A stretch of DNA of 38,114 bases from Planctomycetota bacterium (GTDB lineage Bacteria > Planctomycetota > UBA1135 > GCA-002686595). The notes under the pieces are model-generated. The model saw nothing but the letters and a program-made list of their open reading frames with translations, was not told the origin of the DNA and did not search any database. The DNA is taken from NCBI GenBank assembly GCA_016220085.1, contig JACRIN010000103.1, positions 1 to 38,114 of the forward strand. The letters are read 5' to 3'. Both the position numbers and the translations under genes were made by a program. This document shows, one piece after another, positions 8,515-16,463 of the stretch (position 1 is the first letter of the stretch; every line of letters starts with the position of its first letter).

Positions 8515-8946
8515 ATGCCGCGACCCGTCGTCGAAATCACCCATCGCGAGGAGTTCTCTTCCGCCCACCGGCTCCATGATCCGGCGCTGTCCGACGAAGA
8601 GAACCGGCGGCTCTACGGCATCTGCCACCGCGATCACGGCCACAACTACGCGCTCGAGGTCACCGTCGTCGGTGCAGTGCCGGCCAGCGGGATGGTGATG
8701 GACCTCAAGGAGCTCGGAACGGTTGTCCAGGAGCGCATCCTCGTGGTGGTCGACCATCGCCACCTGAACCACGACGTGCCGTTCCTTGCCGGAGTGATCC
8801 CGACCGCCGAGAACCTCGCGGTCGCGTTCTGGTATCAGATCGAACCCCAGTTGAAGGGATACGCCGGATGTCGACTGCACCGGATTCGCGTGTACGAGAG
8901 CAGGAACAACTACGTGGACTTCCTGGGGCCGGCTCCGGCGCGATAG
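8515..8946 (+). CDS. queD: 6-pyruvoyl-tetrahydropterin synthase family (QueD-like)
   Basis: The 143-residue enzyme belongs to the PTPS/QueD family, which converts 7,8-dihydroneopterin triphosphate either to 6-carboxytetrahydropterin (queuosine and 7-deazaguanine route) or to 6-pyruvoyltetrahydropterin. Zinc ligands are His18 (SSAHRL), His41 and His43 (HGHNY); catalytic Cys37 lies in CHRDHGH; the D-H pair is Asp80-His81 and the conserved Glu is Glu128. The ATG at 8515 has GGAG six bases upstream. It is followed, with overlap, by folE, which makes the substrate. A possible -10 (TAGACT, 8472-8477) precedes it. QueC and QueE are not here, so queuosine synthesis is the likelier but unproven role. 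Confidence 0.88.
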   Translation: MPRPVVEITHREEFSSAHRLHDPALSDEENRRLYGICHRDHGHNYALEVTVVGAVPASGMVMDLKELGTVVQERILVVVDHRHLNHDVPFLAGVIPTAENLAVAFWYQIEPQLKGYAGCRLHRIRVYESRNNYVDFLGPAPAR

Positions 8947-9497
8947 CTCCTCTGATTCGGCAGATGCTTGCCGAGCTCGGCGAGAACCCCGAGCGCGAGG
9001 GTCTCGCTCGCACTCCCGAACGCGTCGAGCGCGCATGGCGCGAGTTGACGCAAGGCATGACCCAGTCCGTCGACGAGGTCGTCGGGAAGGGCGTGTTCGA
9101 CGAGGACTGCTCGGAGATGGTCCTGGTCAAGGACATCGAGTTCTACAGCGTCTGCGAGCATCACCTGCTGCCGTTCTACGGCCGCGTGCACGTCGCCTAC
9201 ATCCCGAACGGCCGCATCATTGGCCTTTCGAAGATCCCGCGGATCGTCGACGTCTTTGCTCGCCGCCTCCAGGTGCAAGAGCGGATGACCGTCGAGATCG
9301 CGCAGGCCATTCAACGCATCCTTGCCCCCAAGGGTGTCGGCGTCGTCGCCGAGGCCCGGCATCTCTGCATGATGATGCGCGGCGTGCAAAAGCAGAGCTC
9401 CGCCGCGATGACTTCGTGCTTGCTCGGCGCCTTCCAGTCGGACTCGAAGACGCGCAGCGAGTTCCTCTCGCTCGTCCGCAGCCTGCGCAGCGGCTGA
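8868..9497 (+). CDS. folE: GTP cyclohydrolase I
   Basis: The 209-residue enzyme converts GTP to 7,8-dihydroneopterin triphosphate, the first step of folate and 7-deazaguanine synthesis. Zinc ligands are Cys96 and His99 in CEHHLLPFYG and Cys167 in ARHLCMMMRG; IIGLSKIPRIVD and the C-terminal QKQSSAAMTS are also canonical for type IA enzymes. The ATG at 8868 lies inside queD, giving a 79-bp overlap in another frame; AAGGG is nine bases upstream. A shorter form from GTG 8892 or ATG 8964 is possible, but the latter would cut the first helix. Product feeds directly into the upstream QueD-like enzyme, so the two act in sequence. Confidence 0.96.
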   Translation: MSTAPDSRVREQEQLRGLPGAGSGAIAPLIRQMLAELGENPEREGLARTPERVERAWRELTQGMTQSVDEVVGKGVFDEDCSEMVLVKDIEFYSVCEHHLLPFYGRVHVAYIPNGRIIGLSKIPRIVDVFARRLQVQERMTVEIAQAIQRILAPKGVGVVAEARHLCMMMRGVQKQSSAAMTSCLLGAFQSDSKTRSEFLSLVRSLRSG

Positions 9498-9505
9498 GCT
9501 CGCGT

Positions 9506-10210
9506 TCAAGCGCGCGGCGGCACTTCGAGTTCGTCGACGTTGGTGTCGCGCGGCGATGCCCACGCCTTCCAGATCACCTCGGCGACGTCCTCGGGCTTGT
9601 TCATCTTCGCGCGGTCCCACGTGCCGGCGACCTTGTCGAAGATCGAAGTGTCGGTCTGGCCGGGGTACACGGTGGACACGCGCATGCCTTCCTTGGCGAG
9701 ATCGAGGCGCAGCGCCTCGCTGAACCCGCGCAGACCGTACTTCGACGCGCAGTAGGCGACGTTACCGAGGAACGGTTGCTTAGCCGCGCGCGATGCGACG
9801 TTGAAGATGTGCGCGCGGCCGCTCTGGCGGAGAGCATCGAGCGATTCGAGAGTCGTGTAGAACGGACCGTCGAGGTTCACTTCCATGTGGCGCTTCCACG
9901 TCGCCACGTCGAGCTTGTCGAAGGGCTTCACGTCGAACACGCCCGCGTTGTTGACGAGCACGTCGATCGAGCCGTCGAGGAACTCGATCGCACGCCAGAC
10001 CGCGGCCTCGACGGAACCGTGCTCGCGCACGTTCATCTGGGAGGCGCGTCCTTTCCCGCCGACCTTCTCGATCTCCGCGGTGACCGAGTCGAGCTCGGGC
10101 GACGAGCGCGCCGCCACGACGACGCGTGAGCCTTCCTTGGCGAATCGAAGTGCGATCGCGCGGCCGATGCCTCGGCCGCCTCCGGTGACGAGTACGCGCG
10201 GGACGGTCAT
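9506..10210 (-). CDS. Short-chain dehydrogenase/reductase
   Basis: A 234-residue classical SDR. The nucleotide-binding TGGGRGIG is at 9-16, NNAG at 87-90, and the catalytic Ser140, Tyr153 and Lys157 are all present (YCASK). The Arg in AARSS after the second strand suggests NADPH. The sequence resembles the FabG/YoxD-like group of ketoreductases; the substrate cannot be told. The ATG at 10210 is the start that gives the normal N-terminus; the frame is open 28 codons further. Converges on folE with eight bases between stops. 346 bp of gene-free DNA lies upstream. Confidence 0.85.
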   Translation of the reverse strand: MTVPRVLVTGGGRGIGRAIALRFAKEGSRVVVAARSSPELDSVTAEIEKVGGKGRASQMNVREHGSVEAAVWRAIEFLDGSIDVLVNNAGVFDVKPFDKLDVATWKRHMEVNLDGPFYTTLESLDALRQSGRAHIFNVASRAAKQPFLGNVAYCASKYGLRGFSEALRLDLAKEGMRVSTVYPGQTDTSIFDKVAGTWDRAKMNKPEDVAEVIWKAWASPRDTNVDELEVPPRA

Positions 10211-10556
10211 GTGCTGGGGCTGGCTGGGGGCTGATTGAAGGGTGGATCGCGGATGCGCGTGCGCGCGCAGGGACCGCAGAGCATAGCGGCACATCCCGAG
10301 TTCGCTCGCGTCGCCTCGCCTCGCAGCCCGTTGAAAAAGTCGCCCACTCGGCTTCGCGCGCTTCGGTGAACCTTCGCCGTGCTCGGAGCCTCGTGCTCGG
10401 CGGCCATGGAGGCCGCTCCCCGCTGCAAAGGTCAGCGGGAGTCTTCGCCACGAACGCTGCGCGTTCTGTCGCGGGGCTCCTTGCCGCTGCGCTCTCGCAC
10501 TCCTCGTCTCGCTTGCGCGCGCTGCAACTCGCTACGCTGCCTCTTCCGGAGGGATG
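10211..10556. other. Gene-free stretch upstream of the SDR gene
   Basis: No frame with a recognisable product is seen. A GTTGAAAAAGTCG stretch (about 10330) and an imperfect inverted repeat GGCGGCC/GGCCGCT (about 10400-10420) are present, but there are no ends or transposase remnants to call an insertion element. The SDR promoter should lie here; no good -10/-35 pair was found. Confidence 0.5.
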
Positions 10557-12620
10557 TTAGTCGAGTTCGGCGAGCAGCTCGCGCGCGGAGTCGACCGGTC
10601 GGCGGCACGCGTAGTCGCGGCACACCCACGCGCGCGCTCCGGTCGCCGGAGCGTGGCGATCGGCGAGGATAGGCATCAGCGTGCGATCGGCGTCAGTCGT
10701 TGCCAGGGCAACGACTCGCTGCGGCAAGAAGCGGCCGCGCACGGCGGCGAGCATGTCGTCGAGTTCTCGGGCGCCTTGCGCACCGGCGAGCACGATCTCG
10801 CGCGGCCCCGCCGCCAGGAAGTCGACGCATAGGAGCATCTGCCCGAGCGCCGCGGGGAACTTGTTGAGCAGGCCGCCGATCGCGACGAGGCTGCGCTCCG
10901 CCTGCGCCGCGTACTCCCGTTTCCCGGTGAACTCCGCGAGCCGTAGCAGGTTGTGCACGTGCACGCCGTTGCCTGAAGGCAGCGCACCGTCCTGCGGAGA
11001 CTTCAGGCGCGCGAGCAGTTGCTCGTGATCGTTCGCGGTCGTGAAGAAGCCGCCTTTCTCGGTGTCCTCGAAGCGCTGCGTGACGATGTCGGCGAGCGCA
11101 ACCGCCTCGCGCATCCAGCGCACGTCGAAGTCGGATTCGTAGAGATCGAGCACCGCTTGGACCAGGAACGCGTAGTCGTCGAGATACGCGCTGAGGTGGG
11201 CACGTGTGCCGCGAGCGGTCGCGTAGAGCCCGCCGTCCGGACGCCTCATCGTCGTCAAGACGAACCTCGCCGCGCGTCGCGCCGCGGCGAGGAAGCTCGG
11301 CTCGCCGAGGACTTGGTGAGCGCGCGTCAGCGCCGAGATCATCAGCCCGTTCCACGCGACCAGCACCTTGTCGTCGGTTCCGGGTGCGATGCGTCGCTTG
11401 CGCTCGGCGAGGAGCTTCGGGCGAGCGTCCGCGATCGCGCGCTCGAGCTCGCCGACATCGACGTGCAGCTTCGCGGCGACCGTCGCCGCGGGCTCGTTGC
11501 GCCACAGCGCGCTCGTTCCGTGCTCGAAGTTGCCCTCGTTGGTCACGCCATACCACGTGGCCGCCCACGCGCCGTGCTTCGCACCGAGGACGCTCGCGAG
11601 CTCGCGCTCGGTCCACACGAAGAACTTGCCCTCCTCGCCCTCCGAGTCCGCGTCCTGCGAACTCGCGAACGCTCCTTCCGTGGTTGTCATCTCGCGGAGC
11701 GCCCACTCGCAGCACTCACGCGCGATGCGCGCGTACTCGCGGTCGCCGGTCGCGAGGTAGCCCTCGAGGTACGCGGGGACGAGCAGCGCATTGTCGTAGA
11801 GCATCTTCTCGAAGTGCGGGATCAGCCATCGCTCGTCGGTCGAGTACCGGTGGAATCCGCCGCCGAGCTGATCGTAGATCCCGCCGTTCTTCATCCGGTC
11901 GAGCGTCAATCGCGCCATCTCCAGCGAGCGCGCGTCCTTCCTGCGCAGCCAATGACGCAGCACGACGCGCAGATCGGTCGCGTGCGGGAACTTGGGCGCG
12001 TCGCCGAAACCGCCCCAAACGGCGTCGAAGTTGCGCGCGAGCATCTCGAAGCCCGTGTCGAGCACGCCCGGGTCGATGGCGCCGGCGAACTCCATCGTGC
12101 TCTCGCGCCGGATGTGCTCGACGAGCTTTTGCGAAGTGCGTTCGACGCCGTCGCGGTCCTGCTTCCACGCGCGCGCGACGCTTTCGAGCACGTCGGAGAA
12201 GCTCGGGCGTCCGTACATCCGAGTCGGCGGGAAGTACGTGCCGCCGTAGAACGGCTCGAGCGTCGGCGTGAGGAAGACGCTCATTGGCCAGCCGCCTGAG
12301 CCGGTCATCGCTTGCACCGCGCGCATGTAGATGTCGTCGAGGTCCGGGCGCTCTTCGCGGTCGACCTTGATGTTGACGAAGTGCGCGTTCATCGAGCCCG
12401 CGATCGCATCGTTCTCGAAGCTCTCGCGTTCCATCACGTGGCACCAGTGGCACGCGGAGTAACCGATCGAGAGGAAGATCGGCTTCGACTCGCGCTTCGC
12501 GCGATCGAGCGCCTCTGGGCCCCACGGGTACCAATCGACCGGGTTGCCGGCGTGCTGGAGCAAGTACGGGCTCGTCTCGAGAGCCAGACGGTTCTGCGGC
12601 GCGCGCGGAGTGTGGGTCAT
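10557..12620 (-). CDS. YyaL/SSP411-type thioredoxin-fold protein (DUF255)
   Basis: A 687-residue protein with an N-terminal thioredoxin-like DUF255 domain (about 5-165), containing CHWC at 57-60 within SACHWCHVMERESF, followed by an (alpha/alpha)6-barrel-like region resembling N-acylglucosamine 2-epimerase/glycoside hydrolase folds (DAPKFPHATDL, GGIYDQLGGGFHRYS, PHFEKMLYDNALL). These signatures are highly conserved in this family from bacteria to the sperm protein SPATA20. Its biochemical role is not established. Length is normal. The start MTHTPRAPQNRLALETSPYL matches family N-termini. Confidence 0.93.
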   Translation of the reverse strand: MTHTPRAPQNRLALETSPYLLQHAGNPVDWYPWGPEALDRAKRESKPIFLSIGYSACHWCHVMERESFENDAIAGSMNAHFVNIKVDREERPDLDDIYMRAVQAMTGSGGWPMSVFLTPTLEPFYGGTYFPPTRMYGRPSFSDVLESVARAWKQDRDGVERTSQKLVEHIRRESTMEFAGAIDPGVLDTGFEMLARNFDAVWGGFGDAPKFPHATDLRVVLRHWLRRKDARSLEMARLTLDRMKNGGIYDQLGGGFHRYSTDERWLIPHFEKMLYDNALLVPAYLEGYLATGDREYARIARECCEWALREMTTTEGAFASSQDADSEGEEGKFFVWTERELASVLGAKHGAWAATWYGVTNEGNFEHGTSALWRNEPAATVAAKLHVDVGELERAIADARPKLLAERKRRIAPGTDDKVLVAWNGLMISALTRAHQVLGEPSFLAAARRAARFVLTTMRRPDGGLYATARGTRAHLSAYLDDYAFLVQAVLDLYESDFDVRWMREAVALADIVTQRFEDTEKGGFFTTANDHEQLLARLKSPQDGALPSGNGVHVHNLLRLAEFTGKREYAAQAERSLVAIGGLLNKFPAALGQMLLCVDFLAAGPREIVLAGAQGARELDDMLAAVRGRFLPQRVVALATTDADRTLMPILADRHAPATGARAWVCRDYACRRPVDSARELLAELD

Positions 12621-12742
12621 GCAGTACGCGAGGCGTTGGGCGCGCGCGGCTCGGCGCGGCGAGGGTTCGCGGGTCGTGTGGGGAGCGGAGGATCAGTCTA
12701 TCCGGCGAGCCGACGCCTCCCTCGCTTCTAGCTAGCGAGCTC

Positions 12743-12814
12743 GTGCTCACGACGACCGTGCTCACGACGACCGTGCTCGCGACGACCGTGCTCGCGACGA
12801 CCGTGCTCGCGACC
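12743..12814 (+). repeat. 15-bp tandem repeat
   Basis: GTGCTCACGACGACC occurs twice (12743-12772), GTGCTCGCGACGACC twice (12773-12802), then a partial unit GTGCTCGCGACC (12803-12814). It lies in the 263-bp gap between the porin pair and the YyaL-type gene, just beyond the porin terminator. Confidence 0.92.
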
Positions 12815-12831
12815 GGGCGGCTCGGAACGAA

Positions 12832-12864
12832 GCGAGGCCGCCCCGGAACCCGGCGCGGCCTCGC
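12832..12864 (-). terminator. Hairpin after the distal porin gene
   Basis: GCGAGGCCGC (12832-12841) pairs perfectly with GCGGCCTCGC (12855-12864); a CCGG...CCGG inner stem can extend it. It begins 20 bases after the porin stop on the minus strand. Only a weak T-rich tail (TTCGTTCC) follows. Confidence 0.6.
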
Positions 12865-12883
12865 GAATGCGGAGCGCTGTTGG

Positions 12884-13960
12884 CTACTTGCCGATGGTCA
12901 GCGCGAGCGCCAACGCGGTCGTCTCCTCGATGTCGTTGTCCGACGTCGTGTCGATCACGTTGAACTGCCACTTCACGTCGTGACCGGAGACGTAGTAGTT
13001 CACGCCGAGCGTGATCGCGCCGAGGTTGGTCGCTGTGTCGGCGTCCTCGTAGCGAGCGGCGACTTCCCACGTGTTCGGTTGGAACATGTAGCTCACCGCG
13101 ACGGCCCACGGCGTCGAGTCGGGCACGTCGAACACGTTCACCGAGCCCTTGCTGTAGTCGAGCAGCTCGGCGTTCATCGCCCACGAGCCGTTGGCGTACT
13201 GCGCGTCGAAGGCGAGCACGTCGCCGTCCGCCGAGTTGCCGCCGCCGTCGACGGCGCCGCCGTCGTCGTACCAGCCGACGCCGACCGAGAGCGCCGCGTC
13301 TTCGGGCGCGCCGTACGCGCCTTCGACCATGCCGACGCCTTGGCCGAGCACGTCGTAGCGCAGGCGTCCGGTGAGTGCGAGCTCGTCCGCAGTGCCGTCG
13401 ACGCCGTTCTGCGCCGAAAGCCACCAGTGCAGACGCTGGAAGCTGCCGTCGACCATCACGCCGACGTTGTCGTCGAACTGCACGGGCCGTCCGCCGATCC
13501 AGAACTCGTCGGAAGAGGTGCGCAGCACGAAGAGCTGGTGGCGCGGATCGACGAGCCCGTTCCAGTAGAGCGGAGTCTGGAAACGTCCCATCGTCGTGCG
13601 CAGGTTCGGGCTGCACTCCCACGCCGCGTACGCATCGAGCAGCCGCGCCGACCCGCCCGCGGCTTCGAATTGCACGCGGAACGAGTACTCACCGACATCG
13701 CTGCTGAGCCCGAGGCGCGCGCGATCGAGCGCCGTGCCGAGCGCGTCGGTGTTGGGTTGGCCCGCGAGCGCGGGCGAGTCGGAATCCTGAGCAATGAACG
13801 CGCGCAGGTAGCCGTCCCAGCGAAGCGCGCTCGCAGGGTCCTGCAGCGCGGCGCTCAGCCCGGTCAGCTCCGCGTCCAGCGAGCTCCAGCCCTGGTTGGT
13901 TTGCACGTCGGACGCCATCGGCAGCCCAAGCGCGAGAGACCCGAACAACATCGGCAGCAT
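12884..13960 (-). CDS. Outer-membrane porin, PF07396-like (copy 1)
   Basis: A 358-residue exported protein. The ATG at 13960 has AAGGAG eight bases upstream and gives a signal peptide (about 1-17). The mature part alternates short polar and aromatic beta-strands typical of a barrel, with MGRFQTPLYWNGLVD, SYMFQPNTWEVAARYED and GVNYYVSGHDVKWQF as family-like signatures of phosphate-selective porin O/P-type proteins. It is clearly related to the next gene upstream (SYMxxPNxWEVA, YYxxGHxxKW), so the pair arose by duplication. The substrate is not predictable. Own terminator downstream; the copy-2 terminator lies between the two, so each is probably a separate transcript. Confidence 0.75.
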   Translation of the reverse strand: MLPMLFGSLALGLPMASDVQTNQGWSSLDAELTGLSAALQDPASALRWDGYLRAFIAQDSDSPALAGQPNTDALGTALDRARLGLSSDVGEYSFRVQFEAAGGSARLLDAYAAWECSPNLRTTMGRFQTPLYWNGLVDPRHQLFVLRTSSDEFWIGGRPVQFDDNVGVMVDGSFQRLHWWLSAQNGVDGTADELALTGRLRYDVLGQGVGMVEGAYGAPEDAALSVGVGWYDDGGAVDGGGNSADGDVLAFDAQYANGSWAMNAELLDYSKGSVNVFDVPDSTPWAVAVSYMFQPNTWEVAARYEDADTATNLGAITLGVNYYVSGHDVKWQFNVIDTTSDNDIEETTALALALTIGK

Positions 13961-14090
13961 CGGTCGACTCCTTCTGGCCCGCCCGAGGGGCGAGACCGCC
14001 GGAGAGCATGCCGGGTTCACAGGGCGCGTGGAAGCGAGAGCCCGCGTTTTCGGCCGTGGCTCGGCGGCCGCGATCGTCGAAGCTCGCTGG

Positions 14091-14127
14091 GAAAAGAAAA
14101 GGAGCCCCGCGACGCGCGCGGGGCTCC
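14091..14127 (-). terminator. Rho-independent terminator of porin copy 2
   Basis: On the minus strand GGAGCCCCGCG pairs with the complementary CGCGGGGCTCC (14127-14101), followed at once by TTTTCTTTTC (14100-14091). It lies about 50 bases after the stop of the upstream porin. The best intrinsic terminator in the window. Confidence 0.88.
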
Positions 14128-14180
14128 TTGAGCTCTCGATCCGACCTACGACGCGCGCAGGTCGGTTCGAAGGGTGGCTA

Positions 14181-15224
14181 TCAGGCGCCGAGGACCAGCG
14201 TCAACGCGAGGGCGGTGCCGTCCGGGTTGCCGTCGCTGTTGTAGCTGTCGAACTGCAGCGTCCACTTGGCGTTGTGGCCGTTCGCGTAGTAGGTCACGCC
14301 ACCGGCGAAGTGCGTGGTGTCGTTGACGTCGTCCCAGTCCTCGATGCGACCGGCGACTTCCCACTCATTCGGGGAGACCATGTAGCTGACGGTGACGTCC
14401 CACGGCGTGGTGTCGCCCAGGTCCTTGTCGTAGTCAGCGATTTGCGCGTGGGCGTACAGCGGGCCTTGCGTGAAGACCACGTCGCCGCCGATCGCGGTGC
14501 CGTCGTTCAGGAAGCCGTCGTCGGTGAAGCCGACGCCGACCGTGAGGTTCTGCTCGTCCGTCGAGTTGTAGGCACCTTCTTGGAGGCCCACACCCTTGCC
14601 CATCGCCGTGAAGGTCGCGCGGCCGGAGATGCGGTGCTCGTCAGCGAGCGCGTCCGAGCCGTTCTGGACGGAGACCGCCCAGCCGATTTGCTCGAAGTTG
14701 CCCGAGAACATCGCGCCCAGGTCGCGGCCGTTGGCGAACAGGCCGTTCAGGGTGTAACCACCAGCGAGGTGATCGTTGAAGAGCAGGTGGTTTTCGTCCA
14801 CCCAGCCCTGCCACAGGAAGGGCGCGCGGAAGAGGCCGATCGTGCCCTTCACTTGCTCGCTGACCTTGAACGTGCCGTACGCGTCGAGCAGCGTCGTGGT
14901 CGTCGGCGCGCCAGCAGTCATCGCCTCGAGGGCGATGTGGAAGGCGTAGCCGGCGCCCGCGTCCGCGTCGAAGGCGACGCGCACGTTGTCGGCGGTGGCG
15001 CCGAGTTCGTCGTCGGCAGCGCCGGCGACGTCTTGGTCGACCATGTCAACCGACGCACGGAAGAAGGCAGTAACACCGACACCGCCAGGGCCGGAGGAGT
15101 TGAGGCTGGTGGCCAGGTTCTCGAGTTCCCGGTCCAGCGTCATGTACTCCCCGTCCGTGGAGCCGGCGAAACCAAGCGAGCTGGCGGTGAGCACCGCGAG
15201 CGCGCCAAGAACAGTCTTGTTCAT
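14181..15224 (-). CDS. Outer-membrane porin, PF07396-like (copy 2)
   Basis: A 347-residue exported protein starting with MNKTVLGALAVLTASSLGFA, a clean signal peptide. A short coiled segment (EYMTLDRELENLATSLNS) precedes a beta-barrel with LFRAPFLWQGWVDENH, SYMVSPNEWEVAGRIED and GVTYYANGHNAKWTL, each matched in copy 1. Compared with copy 1 the N-terminal part is the more divergent. The ATG at 15224 has GGAG about 11 bases upstream, and the leader is CT-rich. The strong terminator and long upstream region suggest it is the highly expressed copy. Function: diffusion channel, by family; substrate unknown. Confidence 0.75.
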   Translation of the reverse strand: MNKTVLGALAVLTASSLGFAGSTDGEYMTLDRELENLATSLNSSGPGGVGVTAFFRASVDMVDQDVAGAADDELGATADNVRVAFDADAGAGYAFHIALEAMTAGAPTTTTLLDAYGTFKVSEQVKGTIGLFRAPFLWQGWVDENHLLFNDHLAGGYTLNGLFANGRDLGAMFSGNFEQIGWAVSVQNGSDALADEHRISGRATFTAMGKGVGLQEGAYNSTDEQNLTVGVGFTDDGFLNDGTAIGGDVVFTQGPLYAHAQIADYDKDLGDTTPWDVTVSYMVSPNEWEVAGRIEDWDDVNDTTHFAGGVTYYANGHNAKWTLQFDSYNSDGNPDGTALALTLVLGA

Positions 15225-15530
15225 GTTGGAATGCACTCCAAAGAGAGACACAGAGAGAGAGGGATGGGGTCTAGAGCGCGCAGAAGATGCCGCCCGACGG
15301 GTGCGAGGGAAAGCCCGAGACGAGCTTTTTTTGGAAAACCCCCACTCAGAGCAATCGGTGCCAATCGTCCGGCGCTGGCCCGAAAAAGCCCGGATCTGAT
15401 CGGCGCAGTCAGCGTAAGTCATTAGTCAGCAGCCAGTTGTGTGGCAATGTGCCGATGATGTCGTACCGCGGTTCCGCCGGGCCAGATCCGCACGTTGGCC
15501 AAAGTGTGCGTAGCCAGTGCCTGCGGAGGC
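15225..15530. other. Leader and upstream region of porin copy 2
   Basis: No gene seen. On the minus strand it holds a CT-rich leader (15241-15270) directly before the porin and a seven-T run at 15325-15331 on the plus strand. The arfB stop bounds it on the right. The porin promoter should be here but no clear -10/-35 pair was identified. Confidence 0.5.
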
Positions 15531-15983
15531 TCAATCAGGGTCAGAGGCCCGGCGGTCGCGCTTGCGTTCCGAGCGTTGGCGCTTCGCGTCGAGCCTGCGA
15601 ACCCCCGACGAGCGCGTGGGTCGGGTCGCGCGACGCACCTTCGGTCGCACCAGCGCCTGACGGAGCGCCGCGGCGAGCCGCGAGCGTGCCGCGTCGAGGT
15701 TGCGCTCGGCGCTGCGGTGCTCGCTGGAGTGGATCACCAGGTCGCCTTCCGTCGTCAAACGTCCGGCGAGCGCCGCGAGCACGAGTGCCCGTTCCGCGTC
15801 GTCGAACGCCGAACTCGCCGCCGGGTTGAAGCGCAGGACGATCTTGGACGCCGTCTTGTTGACGTTTTGCCCACCCGGGCCACCGGAGCGCACCCGTTGA
15901 ATCCCGAGCTCGTTCTCGGGGATGCGCTTCGCGCGCGAGATCCAGAGGCCTTCTTCACCTCGTCCGGCGGCTCGTTCGGTCAC
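15531..15983 (-). CDS. arfB: ArfB-type ribosome rescue peptidyl-tRNA hydrolase
   Basis: A 150-residue protein with the release-factor catalytic motif GGQ at 37-39 (VRSGGPGGQNVNKT) and a long basic C-terminal tail (about 110-148) that in ArfB/ICT1 enters the empty mRNA channel of stalled ribosomes. It has no codon-recognition domains, as expected. It frees ribosomes stuck on truncated mRNAs by hydrolysing peptidyl-tRNA. The GTG at 15983 is three bases after the DUF971 stop, with GGGGAG eight bases upstream, so the two are an operon. The tail is rich in Arg where the E. coli protein has more Lys. Confidence 0.92.
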   Translation of the reverse strand: MTERAAGRGEEGLWISRAKRIPENELGIQRVRSGGPGGQNVNKTASKIVLRFNPAASSAFDDAERALVLAALAGRLTTEGDLVIHSSEHRSAERNLDAARSRLAAALRQALVRPKVRRATRPTRSSGVRRLDAKRQRSERKRDRRASDPD

Positions 15984-15986
15984 GCG

Positions 15987-16289
15987 TCAACTCCCCGGAT
16001 CGTTGTCGCGGAGGAACTGGTACGAGTAGATGCCGGTGTCGTGGCCGTCCGCGAAGCTGAGCGACACCGCGTAGTTCCCGACCAGGCGCACGCTGGTGTG
16101 CGTCAGATCGGTGGGCACCGAGCGAGGATCGTGCATCCGCTCGCCGGTGTGCTCGTTGACGCAGCGCGCGCACGGGCAAATCGCCCGCAAGCGAGCGGTC
16201 GGGTAGACCGTCGTGTGGCCGTCGAGCCACTCGATCGAAAGGCGGCTGGGGTCGCTCTTCACGATCACGCGCGGCTGTGCGGAACTCAT
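15987..16289 (-). CDS. DUF971 (GBBH-like N-terminal domain) protein
   Basis: A 100-residue protein consisting only of the DUF971 domain (PF06155), found alone in bacteria, fused to the Fe-S carrier Mrp/ApbC in some, and at the N-terminus of gamma-butyrobetaine hydroxylase. The signature CPCARCVNEHTG gives Cys38, Cys40 and Cys43, and the C-terminal GHDTGIYSYQFLR is canonical. The cysteines suggest metal or Fe-S binding. It is co-transcribed with arfB, three bases apart. Exact function is not known. Confidence 0.9.
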   Translation of the reverse strand: MSSAQPRVIVKSDPSRLSIEWLDGHTTVYPTARLRAICPCARCVNEHTGERMHDPRSVPTDLTHTSVRLVGNYAVSLSFADGHDTGIYSYQFLRDNDPGS

Positions 16290-16335
16290 GGTCGCGCGGT
16301 CGGCTTCGCCAGGGGAAGCGTCGAGGGAAGAAGGT

Positions 16336-16411
16336 TGGTGGGCAGAACCGGGATTGAACCGGTGACCCCGTGATTTTCAGTCACGTGCTCTACCAGCTGA
16401 GCTACCTGCCC
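16336..16411 (-). tRNA. tRNA-Phe (GAA)
   Basis: A complete 76-nt cloverleaf on the minus strand with encoded CCA. Acceptor GGGCAGG/TCTGCCC, D-stem GCTC/GAGC, anticodon stem CGTGA/TCACG with loop CTGAAAA (anticodon GAA), T-stem ACCGG/CCGGT with loop TTCAATC. It lies between ribF and the DUF971 gene. Confidence 0.98.
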
Positions 16412-16463
16412 ACCGCCTCGCGGCAGCGAGGGGGCGGGATTATCCAGGCGCGACGGCAGGGCG

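Noticed and set aside
10295..10556. Insertion-sequence remnant
   Set aside because: No terminal inverted repeats, target duplication or transposase-like frame were found.
12743..12814. CRISPR or iteron-type origin
   Set aside because: Contiguous 15-bp copies without spacers, no dnaA boxes, AT-rich stretch or replication gene beside it.
15335..15395. A hairpin around CCCGAAAAAGCCCGG upstream of porin copy 2
   Set aside because: It is a mirror-like repeat, not a complementary one, and does not pair.
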